From assembly GCF_026914265.1 (NCBI RefSeq), contig NC_069132.1, forward strand, positions 31,738,932-31,802,931: a DNA stretch of 64,000 bases. The letters run 5' to 3'. The notes beneath the pieces were generated by a model. The model did not search any database, had not been told where the DNA came from, and was given only the letters and a program-made list of their open reading frames with translations. A program made the translations under genes and the position numbers. Origin of the DNA: Mya arenaria (taxonomy: Eukaryota > Mollusca > Bivalvia > Myida > Myidae). Positions 26,456-39,200 of the stretch are shown here, piece by piece; the stretch's first letter is position 1; the number at the start of each line of letters is the position of its first letter.

Positions 26456-28232
26456 CGAGTCTAAAGTATCGTGCGATTTCGAGTCTTGCTAAGATAAAAA
26501 AAAATCGTTAGATAAATGTTTCAGATAAATACATATTTCATTATTTGTCAAATAGTTCACATAATTCTTCATACCTCTGTTAAAGCATTGGACCAATATG
26601 CTGTCCAGACTGATTAATACAAGAAACTGACGTAACGTGCCGATTTTTGCAAAATGTATAAATCAATGATTCATAATTATGTCATTGAAGAAGTATTAAA
26701 GTCAGTGGGTTTTTCCGCTTATCCAAAAATAGACATACGTCACCTATCAATTTAGACACATCATCTAAAGCAATCGTGCCAAAAAACCTTCAAGACGATA
26801 ATAGATTAGTACCTAATCCTTTCACCCGAAACAAACATGTTAAGTAAATACGAAAATTTTAATTATCGAATTTCTACTTAAAGTGTTACTTAATACCTAT
26901 TCTGTGTCATGGTCAATCCTTGTTTTTGTATTTATAATATATAAGGGCCTATAAATGATTTTCCTTGTTTCAATGGAACTCCTTTTTGTGTAAAAGGCTA
27001 AGAAGTCAGCCCTTAGTGCATTTAAAAAAAACTTCATTAAATTGGCTTCTTATTCCTTAATAATGTGCTTGTCTAATACTAGCTTAACTTTTGCAATTTC
27101 AGTTTTATCACTATTTATTTGGTTCCAGTTATTCTAGTTTTGGGGTATTTCTAGTGTATATGTTTTGATCAAGAGAAATGCAACACACACAGACAGTTAC
27201 TTTTACCAGTCAGTATTCGAATTGCATTCCCCGTAATTTCGCGAAAAGTATGCAAATGAAATGGTAAATAGTGTATCAATATATAGCTTTATAGAACTTA
27301 ACCTCGTCTTTTTAGAGCTTTACCTAAGTTTATTGTAATTATGTTTATTCAAATGAGGTCCGTGCTTGCTCCGCGGCGTTATCCCGCCGATGGACGAAGA
27401 GGACTGTCTGGCACATTCAAGAAAGGCGGTGTTAACATGCCAAGTCTTGGCCCGTGAAGGGATGCTATCAACAAAACACCGAACTACATATATAACACAT
27501 GGTGAGCGATATCATTACGAGTTTAAATAAGTTTACACGTCACACCGATAGCATTACACTTAGCCTGGTTGATTCGACGGCAGTGGCATTATGTTCTTCC
27601 AGCCGACAACATGTTTTGGTACTCCCGAAAAGACCCAACAACTACCGACTGGTACCCCTCTAGTGTGACTTAGTTCAGGACAAATGTGTGTAAATAGTTA
27701 GAATCAAAATTCAAAACCAACTCAACCTGATTTGGTAGTGCCAAAAATATCTACACCATTAACGACCAACTACCGAAATAGTGTACAGTAATATAGTATT
27801 ACTGAAAATAATAAGTATGTGGTGAATATCCGAATTAAAAATCAACTGAAGTCCGTTATTACAAAACATTATTATGTCGAACAGTATTTTAACAAAATAC
27901 CTGCTCCAAAAACGGCGTTTCCTCTGGAAATTTAGAAACAGCTTGTTAGTTATTCGAAAATATGCTAAAGTTCCATCAATTTTACGGATAACCTTATTAT
28001 CTCCGACTTCTTGAGCATGGAACAGCATATGCATGTGAGACATTCAAACCGAAAATAGACGGGAAAACAAGAGTTTTAGAAATTATTATATTTGGGCTTT
28101 GCCTTAATAGTCAACTAAATCAAGGCCATTCTTCCTTGTGTAATTACATTAGATACTATCATCCATTTCAATACTAGAAGTAGCTTATCTTGCTTGTATT
28201 AGCATTCAAAATTAGGAACATTTATTCAGAAA
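26456..28232. other. Intergenic region upstream of gene C, nothing recognised
   Basis: AT-rich. A small GC-richer patch at about 27360-27480 has no identity I can support. A 94-codon minus-strand frame (27759-28043) shows no family features. Confidence 0.5.
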
Positions 28233-30159
28233 ATGGATTTGAAATGTGTTTGCCTGTTATCTTTAATGTTAACACATGTCCAAGGAAAGAACAGATAATA
28301 TAGAGCGGTCAAATTGCTTCCAATTATTTCGACTGCCGTTGAAATTGTGGATGCGATTTATGATATCGTTTCGCCTGAGCCTCGCGTCGTTTCTCCCAAA
28401 GATTTAAGGATAACAAAAAGGGAAATAATATCATCATTTTCTGACAAACTTGATGTTGTTCAAGCGCAGCTGTACGGAACAATTAGGGAGACTCTGTCAC
28501 TATCTAAAATCGACGAGATCAACTATAGAGTACAAAGTGTTTTGCTCGATTTGAGAGATTATCTTTTAGTGAATGGCAGTGAAAGGATCACCAAAAAGGA
28601 CGAATTTGAAAGCCAAGCTGCGCTTAGAATCGCAGATATTCGAAGTCTTCCATCGCGATTAGAAAAGTCCCTTACGACCGCTGAACTATCACTGCTGGAA
28701 CTGATGGCTGCTAATTCGAAATGCAACATGTCTGGAATAAACGAATTTAAAAACTTTTATCTCAATCTTACAGAAACGGCTATAATAGTCGACCTTTCCT
28801 ACAAAAAGCTTAAACAAAACAGTTCTCTCAAAATGGAATCAGAATGGTGGAATGGTCAACTTCTACAAATGACCAAAAGTCAAAAGTTGAAAACGAAGAT
28901 AAAGCATGTAAAAGCAAATTCCTCTCACTGTTGGAAAGCGATTTAAAGACAATTGATGGTGCCGAAGAGCTATTAGCTAATGTACATCAGAAGTATATTT
29001 GGTATATTATTGATATATTCATCCTACAACAAAATGGTGATGGCGAAGAAATCTACATCGACGGCAACGCCTCAACAATGCTGACTTTAGGCGTGAACGG
29101 TCTTCGCAAATATGCCCTGTATATAGATAAACAAACGAGATTCAACACAACCAAGTGCCTATTATTGAAGACAAACGCCCGATCGCCTTCAGTTGACGCT
29201 TTCATTCTTGATATTGGTAAGAAATACAAAAATGTATTTAACAAAACTGTTGTTATATTGATCCTTGTAGAATCAAAATCAATGTATCGAATAAATAACA
29301 AAAGAATGTTTTTATTTGTTTAGTTGATAAGAAAAGATGAGAAATTTGATTCTAGAGAATTTTCCTTATACATTGTATTTGAATAACACAATAAAAAATT
29401 CAGAGACAAGCCCGTAAGTCGAAAATTCAAAATGTCAAATACAAGCCCTCTTTAGAGGCAGAGATGAAGAATTCTGATTTCCGTTCGAAAATTGTCAATA
29501 TTGATATACGGATTTCCATTTTTATCCGATGTCACATTAATTGCCAATTTACAAAGCGTTAAATTGAGTCAAAAGCTAGTATATCAACTATAACAACCTT
29601 TTTCCCTTTTAAGACACCCCTGTACCGGGTTATGTTTCCACAATTGAAGGAAGTTCCAAAAAGACCACATTCTTCTATGATGAAACTGATTCGTCAAAGT
29701 CATGTCATCCAACTACGATCCCAGATATCGTGATAATGTAAGTTGTTCGATGCAAATCTACAGCTGGTTAAAACATAACAAAACTTTTTTTTGTCTTTAG
29801 TTTAGCTTACAGAGTAAACTTTGGTAGTTGACGATTAGACAGCTCTGTCAGATCATGAAAATTAGCTTCAGTTTCTTCTTTTGATTCGATAGGCTTAACA
29901 CTTTTCATGTTAATAAAACTTTTTTTTTATTTGTGATATTTTAAACAAAGTTCCCCAAAAGTAGCGAATCACGAAATATTTTCTCACATTCCATTATCCA
30001 TTTTCTTTCAGAGATCAGGTCGAAATTGGGGCAATTGATGGATTGGGCACGGGAGCCATTGTTGGTATCGCTATTGGTTCAGTTACTGGATTTATTGCTC
30101 TGGTTGCCGTTCTTTGTTGGTGTTGTCGTAGAAATAAATGGCGTTATAGACGGCCATAG
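28233..30159 (+). pseudogene. Gene C: third family member, disrupted in exon 1
   Basis: The exon layout is the same as gene B: exon 1 28233-29220 (donor G|GTAAGAAA), exon 2 29614-29737, exon 3 30012-30159 ending in TAG. Exon 1 begins with a good signal peptide at 28233, but an in-frame TAA sits at 28296-28298, straight after it. A second lesion is a frameshift in 28869-28895, between the ESEWW box and the Cys-Lys site, so the remaining ectodomain is split over two frames (28299-28946 and 28844 onward). Downstream, exon 2 (with CHP) and exon 3 (TGAIVGIAIGSVTGF helix and an Arg-rich tail) are open with canonical splice sites and matching phases. The simplest reading is a recent pseudogene, since two independent lesions make a sequencing error less likely. 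Confidence 0.8.
30012..30159 (+). pseudogene. Gene C exon 3 (transmembrane helix)
   Basis: Acceptor TTTCTTTCAG ends at 30011. One base completes a split Ile codon, then 48 codons and TAG. It encodes a Gly/Ala-rich helix followed by CWCCRRNKWRYRRP, a positively charged cytosolic tail unlike the KKFG tail of gene B. The exon itself is undamaged. Confidence 0.8.
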
Positions 30160-30262
30160 TGAATATAGAATATGGACGAAAATTGAACATGTTTCAATAA
30201 ACGAATTAGCTCAAATAATGTAACAAATTGAATAAGTAACACTTTGTGCTGTTCATCTTTTA

Positions 30263-30268
30263 AATAAA
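30263..30268 (+). promoter_or_regulatory. Polyadenylation signal AATAAA of gene C
   Basis: AATAAA about 104 bases after the gene C stop codon, before the 34-bp array begins. Confidence 0.6.
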
Positions 30269-30372
30269 CTCAAACGTGTGAATTCATCTACATGAAGCAG
30301 ACGGACGGACATAAGTGGTTTAATCGTGTATGTGATAACATAGTCCTTTATTATCGCAGTAAATTGTATAAA

Positions 30373-31305
30373 AGACAAACACGCAGTAAGGTTTGGTTTG
30401 GTATAGGATCATGATAAGGGTACGGTTTGGTTTGGTATAGGATCATGACATCGGTACGGTTTGGTTTGGTATAGGACCATGACAAGGGTACGGTTTGGTT
30501 TGGTATAGGATCATGACATCGGTACGGTTTGGTTTGGTATAGGACCATGACAACGGTACGGTTTGGTTTGGTATAGGACCATGACAAGGGTACGGTTTGG
30601 TTTGGTATAGGATCATGACATCGGTACGGTTTGGTTTGGTATAGGACCATGACAACGGTACGGTTTGGTTTGGTATAGGACCATGACAACGGTACGGTTT
30701 GGTTTGGTATAGGAGCATGACAAGGGTACGGTTTGGTTTGGTATAGGATCATGACAACGATCAGGTTTGGTTTGGTATAGAACCATGAGGACGGTACGGT
30801 TTGGTTTGGTATAGGACCATGACAACGGTACGGTTTGGTTTGGTATAGGACCGTGACAACGGTACGGTTTGGTTTGGTTTGATATAGGACCATGACAACG
30901 GTACGGTTTTGTTTGGTATAGGATCATGACAACGGTACGGTTTGGTTTGGTATAGGACCATGACAACGGTACGGCTTGGTTTGGTATAGGAGCATGACAA
31001 CGGTACGGTTTGGTTTGGTATAGGACATGACAACGGTACGGTTTGGTTTGGTATAGGACCATGACAACGGTACGGTTTGGTTTGGTATATGACCATGACA
31101 ACGGTACGGCTTGGTTTTGTATATGACCATGACAACGGTACGGTTTGGTTTGGTATAGGACCATGACATCTGTACGGTTTGGTTTGGTATAGGACCATGA
31201 CATCTGTACGGTTTGGTTTGGTATATGACCATGACAACGGTACAGTTTGGTTTGGTATAGGACTATGACAACGGTACGGTTTGGTTTGGTATAGGACCAT
31301 GACAC
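30373..31305. repeat. 34-bp minisatellite, about 27 copies
   Basis: Unit GGTACGGTTTGGTTTGGTAT + AGGACCATGACAAC. Copies vary at GACAAC/GACATC/GACAAG and AGGACC/AGGATC/ATGACC. All three minus-strand frames stay open for most of its length (up to 245 codons) because the unit lacks stops on that strand. The Tyr-Gln-Thr-Lys-Pro peptides are therefore not evidence of a gene. Confidence 0.95.
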
Positions 31306-31913
31306 TTTTAGCATGGGCTTTAACATTTGAACAAAAGGTTCCGAGATCATCTCCAGGATGGATGTCAGGATAGGTTATGCTTTGTTTATCTTCATCAAAA
31401 TTAAGATTGTAAGTACACGACAAATGTTGATGCAAAGAATTATAGCCGCAGCTATATGGATTATATATACATATTTACACCTCAACTTCCATTCCTTAAA
31501 TGAACTGCTTTTCGGCAATTGCGTTCACCAATCGATGAACGCAACATCTTCGCATATGTTCGGATCGTTATTCATTGCATAACAATATACATGAAAGCTA
31601 TTGATCTTGCTATTGGTTGTATTGTGTCTGCAGGTCCCGTAAAATATAGATCAACATTTTTAAAAGTGTTAGTTTATTATATTTTAAATATATTGGTACC
31701 ACAAGTGTTTCAATTTTACGTTTTAAAGTGATTTCAAGTGGTTGATCTTTTCCCGCGTTATTGTGACGTCATTTGAAAAAAAATGTTTCCGGTTGTAGTC
31801 GGGTCGTTCTATTTACCGAATGGGTAAGAACGGGTTACTGAAAGGTTTTCTTAAATGAAATGAAGTAGTTTTTAACAATTCTTGAATGAAATAATGAACT
31901 ATTGGTGTAAATA
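31306..31913. other. Intergenic sequence, nothing recognised
   Basis: AT-rich spacer between the 34-bp array and the palindromic element. No gene supported. Confidence 0.5.
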
Positions 31914-32070
31914 TAAGGAATGAATTGCGGGGTTGATGTCATTATCGGGGATATGAACGCAATTGGGTTGGTCAAAGTACGCGTGGAGTCCTTCGGACTC
32001 CACACACATTGACCAACCCAATTGCGTTCATACCCCGATAATGACATCAAGCCCGCAATTCATTCCTTAA
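31914..32070. mobile_element. Near-perfect 157-bp palindrome
   Basis: The left arm starts AAGGAATGAATTGCGGG and the right arm ends CCCGCAATTCATTCCTT. The arms are about 60 bases. The centre holds its own hairpin, GGAGTCC TTC GGACTCC. The same right-arm sequence occurs at 7211-7263, so it is a dispersed element and not a chance palindrome. Non-coding. Confidence 0.8.
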
Positions 32071-32261
32071 ATAATTACATATATTGATGTTTACATGGCG
32101 TTACTAACGCCTTGAGAAATTAAGTTAAAGCAGTTGTCTAGTTGTGACATAGAAACCATGACATTTATATCAATATAAAACTAAACCATTGCCAACATTA
32201 CTAGGAGTACTAAGACCAAAGGTTTCCCAATTTAAAATTGCGAACATTTATGTGTATGACA

Positions 32262-32312
32262 AAAAATAAAAAAAGTTGTCAAAACGGTAAATCTGTAAGA
32301 GGGCAGCTTTAA
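32262..32312. mobile_element. End fragment of the TTAA inverted-repeat element
   Basis: The AAAACGGTAAATCTGTAAGA segment followed by GGGCAGCTTTAA matches the right end of the elements at 39879-40215 and 58240-58602. The left end is missing. Confidence 0.6.
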
Positions 32313-32982
32313 GCAAGAAAGTGCTACTGAGTGTTTTCTCCCGTTCTAAGCTGACAAGACGTCATTGGGAACCTTTGATTCTGATTTTGATTCTGATTAT
32401 TGATAATTGTAATCCTATTTGCAATTTGAAACTCAATGAATGTATCATTCCTTTCATATATCATTCCTTTCAGACAACTTTAACCTCATTGTACTCTTTG
32501 TTTTCACATAATTATGTATTTACTATGTGCCTGCATAATGCCTCGTTATACTAAGCACTGATAATATCCTCATGTTTGTAAACTCTGTTTGCATTGAGTT
32601 TATGAATAAACTTTGAAACTTTGGAATCTACAGCAGTGAGAATTATTTTGAATATCAGTTTGCTGGGGCCGTATTCAATAAGCATCTTAGTAACAATTTT
32701 CAACTTTAATATAGTGAAAAGTTGTCTTTTTTCTAATTTTAAGAAAACGAATAATGTTTGTACACCAAAACTATAATAATAAGCAAGAAAATGGTCTTAA
32801 CAATATATGCATATGAATAAATCTGATGAAAAGTACCAGGTATTTAAAATATTCGATGTCAAAAATTACGACATTCTCACTAAGTTGAAAATATTCACTA
32901 AGATGCTTGCAGGGCGTTACGTCTGTGTAACAATGGTGACCTGTTCACTATAAAATACTTAACTCAAACAAACAAATTTCAA
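32313..32982. other. Intergenic sequence, nothing recognised
   Basis: AT-rich spacer 3' of the EF-hand gene. A 77-codon plus frame at 32321-32554 has no recognisable feature. Confidence 0.5.
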
Positions 32983-32988
32983 TTTATT
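32983..32988 (-). promoter_or_regulatory. Possible polyadenylation signal of the EF-hand gene
   Basis: AATAAA on the minus strand, about 215 bases beyond the EF-hand stop codon. Confidence 0.5.
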
Positions 32989-33204
32989 AGTACAGAACAG
33001 TCACCGTATATATAAAAGCTTAGATAATAAATAAAGATGCAATGGCAAAGACGATGACCATTTTACCCGTTAGAGAGATCTATCTACGTGATATCGAAGG
33101 TTTGCTGTGAGTCTCAATATGAGACACTGCTCATCACCGGAATACATGTAATGCTTTCATGAAAGTATTTCAGAAAAAGTTCCACGATTTAGGGTAAAGT
33201 TGAC

Positions 33205-36200
33205 CTAGTCATATACTCCTGGATATTTCTTTTTCATCGTTGCTACGAATTCTGTAAAAGAAGAAACAAAAATCAGTTCAACGGGAGTTTTTAAACATAT
33301 CAAACACAACTTGACCAACAGTCGAATCCCGTAGGATAAACTCGCTCGATTCGATTGTATTGTTGGTTAGATTTTTTGAAAAATGGACCGATTTTTGCCT
33401 ACTCCGTGTATTAAATAAGAACATTTTACTAAACTATTCTGTTTGGCTCGAACTGTTCATGGCTCAAGTTTTGTGGTCGATCCCGGCGAGTTCGAGCCAA
33501 CGGGACTCGACTGCAAGTCCCTTTAACAGTTATGGTAGGCTTCTCCTGTTCGAGGATACACATTCCGCAATGGAGATGCTCCGGAAGCACATACGCTTCA
33601 TAGCCATTTCGGATGGACTGAAACTGTTTGTATACAGTTATGAAAACACACGGCTTAAGCAGTAGTATACTTCCGTTTATCGTTAAGTCATATTCAACGA
33701 CATATTCATATACCAGCAGTTATCAGTCATACTAGTACAGTCGAACCCCTTTGGCTCGAACTCCAAGGGATCTGCGAAAATACATCGAGCCTCGGAAAAT
33801 TCGAGCCAAGCAGGATTGTTTATCATCAGTATAAAGAAAACGGTCCTTTACATCTAGCTCGAGCCAACGATGGATTCGAGGGAAGCGAGTTCGAGTCAAC
33901 GGGGCTCGAGTTTATATTTGTCATGAGTCATTGTCTACACCAAACATTCACGTTCTGTAAACACGTGACCATGATCCAAGAATTAGAGTAAATTAAGAAC
34001 TTTCAAAACTTAAATATGTATATTAATAAAACTAGAAAGTGTGCATCATAGCTTTTATTTATGTTTGTCGATGACTTTATATTCTGTTAACGGCACATTA
34101 CCTTTATAGCTAACTTTGCCATCGCAATTGTCATCCGCCTCCCGAATCATGCTCTCAATTTCCGAGTCGGGAACGTTCTGTCCGGTCTCAGCTTGAAAAC
34201 AAGCAGGTGTTACATGTATAAAAAATATGTAACCCAGAAAAATCGAGTATGCACATTTGCCCTGTTCCTGTCAAATATGGAAAGCATCTCTCCACTAATA
34301 TGGCAATAAGTCTGTCTAATAGTCTCTGTATAATGGGATGGTGCAATATGCTCGTCACAAAATATGGTTAAGCAATCACTGGACATAGTGGGTTAATGGC
34401 ATTCCTTTGTAAATTAAAGTGTGTAAATATGACGGGGGTGTAATATGACGGAGTGTAATATGACGGGGGTATAATTTGACGGGCGTGTGATATGACAAAG
34501 TGTGTTAAGTGACAGGTGTGTAAATTGACCAGGTGTGTTATATGACCAGGTGTGTAATATGACAGGTGTGCAATATGTCCAGGTATGTAATATGACCAGG
34601 TGTGTAATATGATAGGTATGTTATATGACCAGGTGTGCAATATGTCAAGTGTGTTTTATGACCAGGTCTGGAATATGACCGGATGACAAGGTGTGTAATA
34701 TAACAGGGTGTGTAATATGACAGAGTGTGAAATATGACCGGGTTGGTGATGTAACCGGGTGTGTGATATGACCGGGTGTGTGATGTAACCGGGTGTGTGA
34801 TATGACCGGGTGTGTGATGTGACAGAGTGTGTAATATGACCGGGTGTGTAATAGGACCGGGTTGTAATATGACAGAGTGTGTAAAACGACCGGGTGTGTA
34901 ATATGACCGAGTATGTAATATGACAGAGTATGTTATATAACCGGTTGTGTGATATTACCGGGTGTGAGATATGACTGGGTGTGTAATATGACCGAGTGTG
35001 TAATATGACAGGGTGTGTAATATGACCGAGTGTGTAATATGACCCGAGTGTGTAATATGACCGAGTATGTTATATGACATGGTATGTACTATGACCGAAT
35101 ATATAATATGACCACCAAATGTATAATATGACCAAGTGTGTATTATGACCGAGTGGTTACAAGTGAATTGTATGACCGGGTGAGTAGTATGTTTGACTTC
35201 CGAAGATGAACTATACATATCGAAAGCCTACCTAATGCCCGTTTCATCTCAGCGTGGGTGATACGTCCGTCACGATTCCTGTCAAACATTGCAAACATTT
35301 GTTGGAGCTCGCTCTGTTCCTCCGGACCCTCTGCCAACTGTTCACGTGCAATAAAGTTCAAGAACTCTGCAAAGTTGATAGCTCCGTCTCCTGAAATGAC
35401 GGGAGGAAAATCACTTCATTGTCTAGAGGTAGAAGGTGAGTAAAGTGTCTACACAAAAGAATATATTGATTCAAGTGTGGTTTCTTGTCAAACTCTGCAT
35501 AACCCTAGTTGGAGCACTTAAAAATTCAAGAAATATAGTGAGGTATGTTGTTCATAACTCATAAACAAATTTTGTAAGTTTTTCCTCACCATCTGTGTCA
35601 ACTTCCTTTAGTACTTCGTTGACGCGGCAGCTACGCGGGTCCCGTCCGATTGAAACAAGCATATCCTTGACCTCAGGGAAGTTAAGTAACCCGTCATTGT
35701 TCTTGTCAAAGGCCGCAAATGCGTCCTTCAAGTCTAAAATATAGAGATAGATCCAAAAACGTATCTTAAACGAGATACATTTTAAGGTTTGCCCCAGATG
35801 ACTTCTGAACAGACCAAAAGAAAATGTGGATTGATTACCTTATTCCCTTAAAGAAGAGTAACTTTGGGTAACAGTCTTGGGCGAATATTCCCTTTTAAGG
35901 GAAAAACTGACTATAGTTCCCAAATTATTGAGAAAGAGAGAGAGTCATATGCCAGTATTAAATGTAACTGCACAAGGAGATAACTGAATTATTGAATACA
36001 ACTTCATATGTCAAGGGTGATAACTCAAATAAAGTCAAATCCGCAAGGATTAAAAACAACTGAATATGGTAAGGGTGATAACTCAATTAAAGTTATATCC
36101 GCGAGGATTAAATACAACTGAATATGGTAAGGGTGATAACTCAATTAAAGTCATATCCGCGAGGATTAAAAACAACTGAATATGGTAAGGGTGATAACTC

Positions 36201-39200
36201 AATTAAAGTCATATCCGCAAGGATTAAAAACAACTGAATATGGTAAGGGTGATAACTCAATTAAAGTTCTATCCGCAAGGATTAAATACAACTGAATATG
36301 GTAAGGGTGATAACTCAACTAAAGTCATATCCGCAAGGATTAAAAACAACTGAATATGGTAAGGGTGATAACTCAATTAAAGTCATATCCGCAAGGATTA
36401 AAAACAACTGAATATGGTAAGGGTGATAACTCAATTAAAGTTATATCCGCAAGGATTAAATACAACTGCATATGACAGGGTGATAATCATTTCAAGTAAT
36501 ATCCGCAATGATTTCAGAGTGATAACACAATTAAAGTAATATCCGCAAAGATTTTAAACAACTGAATATGGTAAGGGTGATAACTCAATTAAAGTTATAT
36601 CCGCAAGGATTAAATACAACTGCATATGACAGGGTGATAATCATTTCAAGTAATATCCGCAATGATTTCAGAGTGATAACACAATTAAAGTAATATCCGC
36701 AAAGATTTAAAACAACTGAATATGGTAAGGGTGATAACTCAATTAAAGTTATATCAACAAGGAATAAATACAACTGCATATGGCAAGGGAGATAACGCAA
36801 TTAAAGTAATATCCGCAAGGATTAAATACAACTACATATGACAAGGGCGGCAACTCAATTAAAGTCATCTCTGCAAGGAATAAAAACAATTTCATTTGTC
36901 AAGGGTAATAAGTCAAGTATTGTCATATCTGCAAGGGTTAAATATAACTGCCTATGTCAAGGGAAATGACTGAATTGTTGCTATATTACAACAGTCTATG
37001 TCAAGGGAGATGACTGAATTATTGCTAAATCATAAGTGCCAATGTCAAGGGAGATGACTGATTTATTGCTATATTACAACTGCCTATGTCAAGGGAAATG
37101 ACTGAATTATTGCTATATTGCAACTGCCTATGTCAAGGGGGATGACTGAATTATTGCTTTATTACAACTGTCCAAGTCAAGGGTCTTGACTGAATTATTA
37201 AATACAACTGTCTATGTCACGGGAAATGACTGAAATATTGCTATATTACAACTGCCTACGTCAAGGGAGATGACTGAATTATTGCTATATTACAACTGTC
37301 CAAGTCAAGGGTCTTGACTGAATTATTAAATACAACTTTATATGTCAAGGGAGATGACTGAATTATTGCTATATTACAACTGTCTGTGTAAAGGGAGATG
37401 ACTGAATTATTGCTATATTACAACTGTCTGTGTCAAGGGAGAAGACTGAATTATTGCTATATTACAACTGTCTGTGTCAAGGGAGAAGACTGAATTATTG
37501 CTATATTACAACTGTCTGTGTCAAGGGAGAAGACTGAATTATTGCTATATTACAACTGTCTGTGTCAAGGGAGAAGACTGAATTATTGCTATATTACAAC
37601 TGTCTGTGTCAAGGGAGAAGACTGAATTATTGCTATATTACAACTGTCTGTGTCAAGGGAGATGACTGAATTATTGCTATATTACAACTGTCTGTGTCAA
37701 GGGAGAAGACTGAATTATTGCTATATTACAACTGTTTGTGTCAAGGGAGATGACTGAATTATTGCTATATTACAACTGTTTGTGTCAAGGGAGATGACTG
37801 AATTATTGCTATATTACAACTGTTTGTGTCAAGGGAGATGACTGAATTATTGCTATATTACAACTGTTTGTGTCAAGGGAGATGACTGAATTATTGCTAT
37901 ATTACAACTGTTTGTGTCAAGGGAGATGACTGAATTATTGCTATATTACAACCGTCCAAGTCAAGGGTCTTGACTGAATTATTAAATACAACTTCATAGG
38001 TCAAGGGATATGACTGAATTATTGTTATATTACAACTGTTTGTGTCAAGGGAGATGACTGAATTATTGTTATATTACAACTGTTTGTGTCAAGGGAGATG
38101 ACTGAAATATTGCTATATTACAACTGTTTGTGTCAAGGGATATGACTAAAATATTGCTATATTACAACTGTTTGTGTCAAGGGATATGACTGAATTATTG
38201 TTATATTACAACTGCTTGTGTCAAGGGAGATGACTGAATTATTGTTATATTACAACTGTTTGTGTCAAGGGAGATGACTGAAATATTGCTATATTACAAC
38301 TGTTTGTGTCAAGGGAGATGACTGAATTATTGCTATATTACAACTGTCCAAGTCAAGGGTCTTGACTGAATTATTAAATACAACTACATATGTCAAGGGA
38401 GATGACTGAATTATTGCTATATTACAACTGTTTGTGTCAAGGGAGATCACTGAATTATTGCTATATTACAACTGTCCAAGTCAAGGGTCTTGACTGAATT
38501 ATTAAATACAACTACATATGTCAAGGGAGAAGACTGAATTATTGCTATATTACAACTGTTTGTGTCAAGGGAGATCACTGAATTATTGCTATATTACAAC
38601 TGTCCAAGTCAAGGGTTTTGACTGAATTATTAAATACAACTACATATGTCAAGGGATATGACTGAATTACAGCTGTCTATGTAAAGGAAGATGACTGAAA
38701 TTTTATATACATCTGTCTATGTCAAAGAAGATGGTTAAAATCTTGCTATTTAAGAACTGTTTGTGTCAAGGGAGATGACTGAATTATTGCTATATTACAA
38801 CTGTTTGTGTCAAGGGAGATGACTGAATTATTGCTTTATTACAGCTGTCTATGTCAAGGGAGATGACTGAATTATTGCTTTATTACAGCTGTCTATGTCA
38901 AGGGAGATGACTGAATTATTGCTTTATTACAGCTGTCTATGTCAAAGGAGATGACTGAATTATAGCTTTATTACAGCTGTCTATGTCAAGGGAGATGATT
39001 GAATTATTGCTTTATTACAGCTGTCTATGTCAAGGGAGATGACTGAATTATTGCTTTATTACAGCTGTCTATGTCAAGGGAGATGACTGAATTATTGCTT
39101 TATTATAGCTGTCTATGTCAAGGGAGATGACTGAATTATTGCTTTATTATAGCTGTCTATGTCAAGGGAGATGACTGAATTATTGCTTTATTATAACTGT

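Noticed and set aside
28314..29323. Gene C as two separate intact genes
   Set aside because: The two frames are the halves of one exon homologous to genes A and B, split by a frameshift.
30351..31435. Minus-strand frames of 180-245 codons with YQTKPN repeats
   Set aside because: All three minus frames are open because the 34-bp unit has no stop on that strand. No start context, splice sites or flanking coding sequence.
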